Source of the DNA: Brevibacillus_D fluminis_A
Lineage (GTDB): Bacteria > Bacillota > Bacilli > Brevibacillales > Brevibacillaceae
NCBI RefSeq assembly: GCF_052072235.1
Contig: NZ_CM125436.1
Coordinates: 1,234,001-1,298,000, forward strand
Direction of reading: 5' to 3'
DNA length: 64,000 nucleotides
Made by a program: the position numbers and the translations under genes. Positions 62,007 to 64,000 of the stretch are shown here, piece by piece. Position 1 is the stretch's first letter; the number at the start of each line of letters is the position of its first letter. The notes beneath the pieces were generated by a model, which saw nothing but the letters and a program-made list of their open reading frames with translations, was not told the origin of the DNA and did not search any database.

Positions 62007-63284
62007 TTGGAAAACAAGATTGATTTGCTTGTGCACAACATCGGCCGATTGGTGACCATGCAAGGCGAGGCGGGCCCGCGTACGGGCAGTGCCATGGCGC
62101 AGGTCGGAGAAATCACGGGCGGCGCTGTGGCGATTGCGGATGGGACCGTTTATGCGGTCGGCACTGAGGACGAGGTTCGCGCCCAAATCGCAGGCATGAC
62201 GGTGGCGCAAGAGCTGGACGCGGAAGGCAGGCTGGTCACGCCGGGCTTGATCGATGCACATACGCACCTGGTGCATGGAGGCTCCCGCGAGCATGAGCTG
62301 GACCTCAAGCTGAAAGGCGTTTCCTATCTGGACATTTTGGCGAGCGGCGGGGGCATCTTGAGCACGGTTCGTTCCACGCGCCAAGCGACCGAACAGGAGC
62401 TGTACGACAAAGCGCGAAGAAGCCTCGATATGATGCTCTTGCAAGGGATGACCACCGTCGAGGCCAAGAGCGGTTACGGGCTTACGCTGGAAGATGAACT
62501 GAAGCAGCTTGCGGTGGCGCGCAGCCTGAACGAGACGCATCCGGTCGAGCTTGTCTCCACGTTTATGGGCGCTCATGCCGTACCGGAAGAATACAAAGGC
62601 CGCGCGGATGAGTATGTGGATCTCGTCATCAACGTGATGCTGCCGGAAGTGAAGCGCCAAGGTTTGGCCCAGTTTTGCGACGTATTTTGCGAGCACGGCG
62701 TGTTTACCGTCGCGCAATCGCGCAAAATTTTGACCGCGGCCAAAGAGCTGGGCTTCGGTATCAAAATTCATGCGGACGAGATCGAACCGATGGGCGGCGC
62801 GCAGCTGGCAGGAGAGCTGGGCTGCATTTCCGCCGAGCATCTGCTCGCTGCTACGGATGAAGGGTTCGCAGCGATGCAGCAAGCGGGTACCGTTGCGGTC
62901 TGCCTGCCGGCGACATCGTTCAATCTGCGGCTGAAAACGCATGCGCGCGCACGGCGAATGATCGAGATGGGCGTGCCGGTCGCCATTTCTACCGATTACA
63001 ACCCAGGCAGCTCGCCTACCGAGTCGATTCAATTGGTAATGACGCTCGGCTGCTTGAATCTGGGTCTGACGCCGGAGGAAGTGATGACGGCTGTCACGGT
63101 CAACGCGGCACATGCGATTGGCAAAGCAGATGTAGTCGGCAGTCTGGAAGCTGGCAAACAGGCGGACCTCGTGATCTTCAATGCGACTAATCTCGCCTAT
63201 CTGCCCTATCATTTCGGCATCAATCATGTAAACACGGTCGTGAAGCGCGGCCTGGTGGTTGTGGCGGAAGGACAGCTTGTATAA
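62007..63284 (+). CDS. hutI: Imidazolonepropionase
   Basis: A 425-residue amidohydrolase that opens the imidazolone ring to formimidoylglutamate. Metal-site motifs are DAHTHLVHGGSREHE (about 80-94), IHADEIEPMGGA and STDYNPGSSPT. TTG 62007 follows CGAGGTG by six bases and aligns with the family start; upstream in-frame codons would read through the hairpin. Last gene of the cluster. Confidence 0.95.
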   Translation: MENKIDLLVHNIGRLVTMQGEAGPRTGSAMAQVGEITGGAVAIADGTVYAVGTEDEVRAQIAGMTVAQELDAEGRLVTPGLIDAHTHLVHGGSREHELDLKLKGVSYLDILASGGGILSTVRSTRQATEQELYDKARRSLDMMLLQGMTTVEAKSGYGLTLEDELKQLAVARSLNETHPVELVSTFMGAHAVPEEYKGRADEYVDLVINVMLPEVKRQGLAQFCDVFCEHGVFTVAQSRKILTAAKELGFGIKIHADEIEPMGGAQLAGELGCISAEHLLAATDEGFAAMQQAGTVAVCLPATSFNLRLKTHARARRMIEMGVPVAISTDYNPGSSPTESIQLVMTLGCLNLGLTPEEVMTAVTVNAAHAIGKADVVGSLEAGKQADLVIFNATNLAYLPYHFGINHVNTVVKRGLVVVAEGQLV

Positions 63285-63301
63285 AGGAAGAAATGAAAAA
63301 C

Positions 63302-63347
63302 AAAGCAATAGCTTCGCCCTTTTGGTGGCGGGGCTTTTGCTTTTTTG
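63302..63347. terminator. Bidirectional terminator after hutI
   Basis: AAAGCAATAGCTTCGCC pairs with GGCGGGGCTTTTGCTTT (few mismatches), with T-run after. It also lies beyond the convergent 36-codon gene. Confidence 0.75.
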
Positions 63348-63364
63348 CGGTGTATCCGTACAAT

Positions 63365-63475
63365 CTAGCTGGTGTAAAAGAAGTTGAACAGGCCGACGAA
63401 TACCAAAAAGCCAAGCAGCATCATAAAAGCATAGCCGATGTAGAGCAACAGTTTTTTGCTGTCAAAAGGATTCAA
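63365..63475 (-). CDS. Small membrane protein, 36 residues
   Basis: A TTG start with GGAGGTG four bases upstream opens 36 codons ending TAG. The product reads MNPFDSKKLLLYIGYAF, then a continuous hydrophobic stretch to FFYTS: one transmembrane helix with a short positively charged N-terminus. No family is recognised. The good ribosome site and terminator support expression. Confidence 0.55.
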   Translation of the reverse strand: MNPFDSKKLLLYIGYAFMMLLGFLVFVGLFNFFYTS

Positions 63476-63507
63476 GACGCACCTCCAGAATCAGGGATTA
63501 ATTGGAT

Positions 63508-63536
63508 TTGACATTATTTCCTTTATCAACCAAAAT
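63508..63536 (+). promoter_or_regulatory. Sigma-A promoter of the gene at 63637
   Basis: TTGACA (63508-63513), 17-base spacer, CAAAAT (63531-63536). The -35 box is perfect and the -10 box has four of six matches. Confidence 0.45.
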
Positions 63537-63636
63537 TTCAGATGAAAACAACGATTTCCTGAAACTTCTCGTGCGATATTCTGTATTACTTATATAGTGA
63601 AATGTTGATGGCTTTCTGTAAGGAGGAGTGAACAAG

Positions 63637-64000
63637 GTGGCACGTCTGGAATACCGCTTGCTTGATGAGCACCGCCATTTTCCCGTTCTGTATTATTACC
63701 CCATGATCGACAAGGATGAGGTTTCGCTGCGCTTTGCCTGCGATTATTTGGTGAAAGATCGCAAAGTGTTTGAAAAAACATCCTGCGCAATCGAAGAAAA
63801 CACGTATGTCATCTACGTGAAACCGGCCGATGATGAAGAGGCGTATGTTCCGAATGCCAAATCAGCCGCACATGAGCGGAATATCGTCATGGAAGTGAGG
63901 GAGTTTCACGAAGACTCCGCCAGTTATCCGGTCATCGGCACATACCGCTTCCGCGATGACGACGATGCGCTGCTCCATTTGCAAAGCGATTACCTTTATT
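63637..64000 (+). CDS. Unknown protein, 5' part only
   Basis: GTG 63637 follows AAGGAGGAG and opens a frame that runs off the right edge after 121 codons (MARLEYRLLDEHRHFPVLYY near the start). The visible part is soluble and rich in Asp, Glu and aromatic residues (PADDEEAY, FRDDDDALL). I do not recognise the family. Confidence 0.7.
   Translation, partial: MARLEYRLLDEHRHFPVLYYYPMIDKDEVSLRFACDYLVKDRKVFEKTSCAIEENTYVIYVKPADDEEAYVPNAKSAAHERNIVMEVREFHEDSASYPVIGTYRFRDDDDALLHLQSDYLY

Overview
The window looks like chromosome from a spore-forming Bacillales bacterium, probably a Brevibacillus or Paenibacillaceae-like organism. That placement is an inference from gene content: a CbiH60-type anaerobic cobalamin operon, CotSA-like glycosyltransferases with sporulation-type promoters, RocB-like and Hut enzymes, strong GGAGG ribosome sites and many U-tract terminators. 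Base composition is GC-rich throughout except for an AT-rich island at about 37.5-38.8 kb.

Layout. 1-121 is the end of a chemoreceptor gene. 0.2-1.9 kb holds a LysR regulator divergent from an Asp/Glu racemase-like gene. 2.0-12.2 kb is a catabolic island: a sigma-54 activator faces a clear -24/-12 promoter that drives an SDR dehydrogenase and a divergent pair of GcvPA/GcvPB-like PLP proteins, followed by a polar amino-acid ABC importer and a RocB-like M20 hydrolase. No gcvH or gcvT is present. 12.4-16.4 kb has a secreted protein, a Tet(L)-like exporter, a small conserved-type protein and a class I glutamine amidotransferase. 16.5-20.9 kb is a second sigma-54 unit: a Rieske oxygenase and a BCCT (betaine/carnitine-type) transporter behind another clear -24/-12 promoter, with a divergent PAS-AAA+ activator.

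20.9-36.9 kb is one long cobalamin operon under a B12 riboswitch and terminator: cbiH60-X-J-C-D-ET-L-F-G-A-btuR-cbiP followed by the cobalt ECF importer cbiMNQO, mostly with ATGA-type overlaps. 37-39.2 kb is a decay zone: a NmrA-like fragment, an AT-rich deaminase-toxin/immunity pair and a degenerate formylglycine-generating-enzyme (SUMF1) pseudogene. 39.2-43.8 kb has an MFS exporter divergent from a LysR gene, DoxX, an alpha/beta hydrolase and a cupin-XRE regulator. Two related long palindromic elements (42.1 and 43.9 kb) flank the last two genes.

44.2-48.0 kb is the riboflavin operon ribD-ribE-ribBA-ribH under an FMN riboswitch. A 24-residue CDGSH-like microprotein follows. 48.4-56.9 kb contains a DODA-type dioxygenase, an NmrA-like protein, two paralogous glycosyltransferases flanking a two-component system, a secreted phosphoesterase and an N-terminally truncated DedA, then a PAP2 phosphatase. 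57.1-63.3 kb has a secreted protein, an AraC-type regulator and the histidine-degradation genes hutG-hutU-hutI (no hutH here). The right edge holds a 36-residue membrane microprotein and the start of an unknown gene.

The best candidates for undescribed biology are the sigma-54-driven GcvP-like/SDR/transport/RocB-like island, the nested palindromic repeat with compensatory base changes, and the stand-alone deaminase toxin with its immunity gene.
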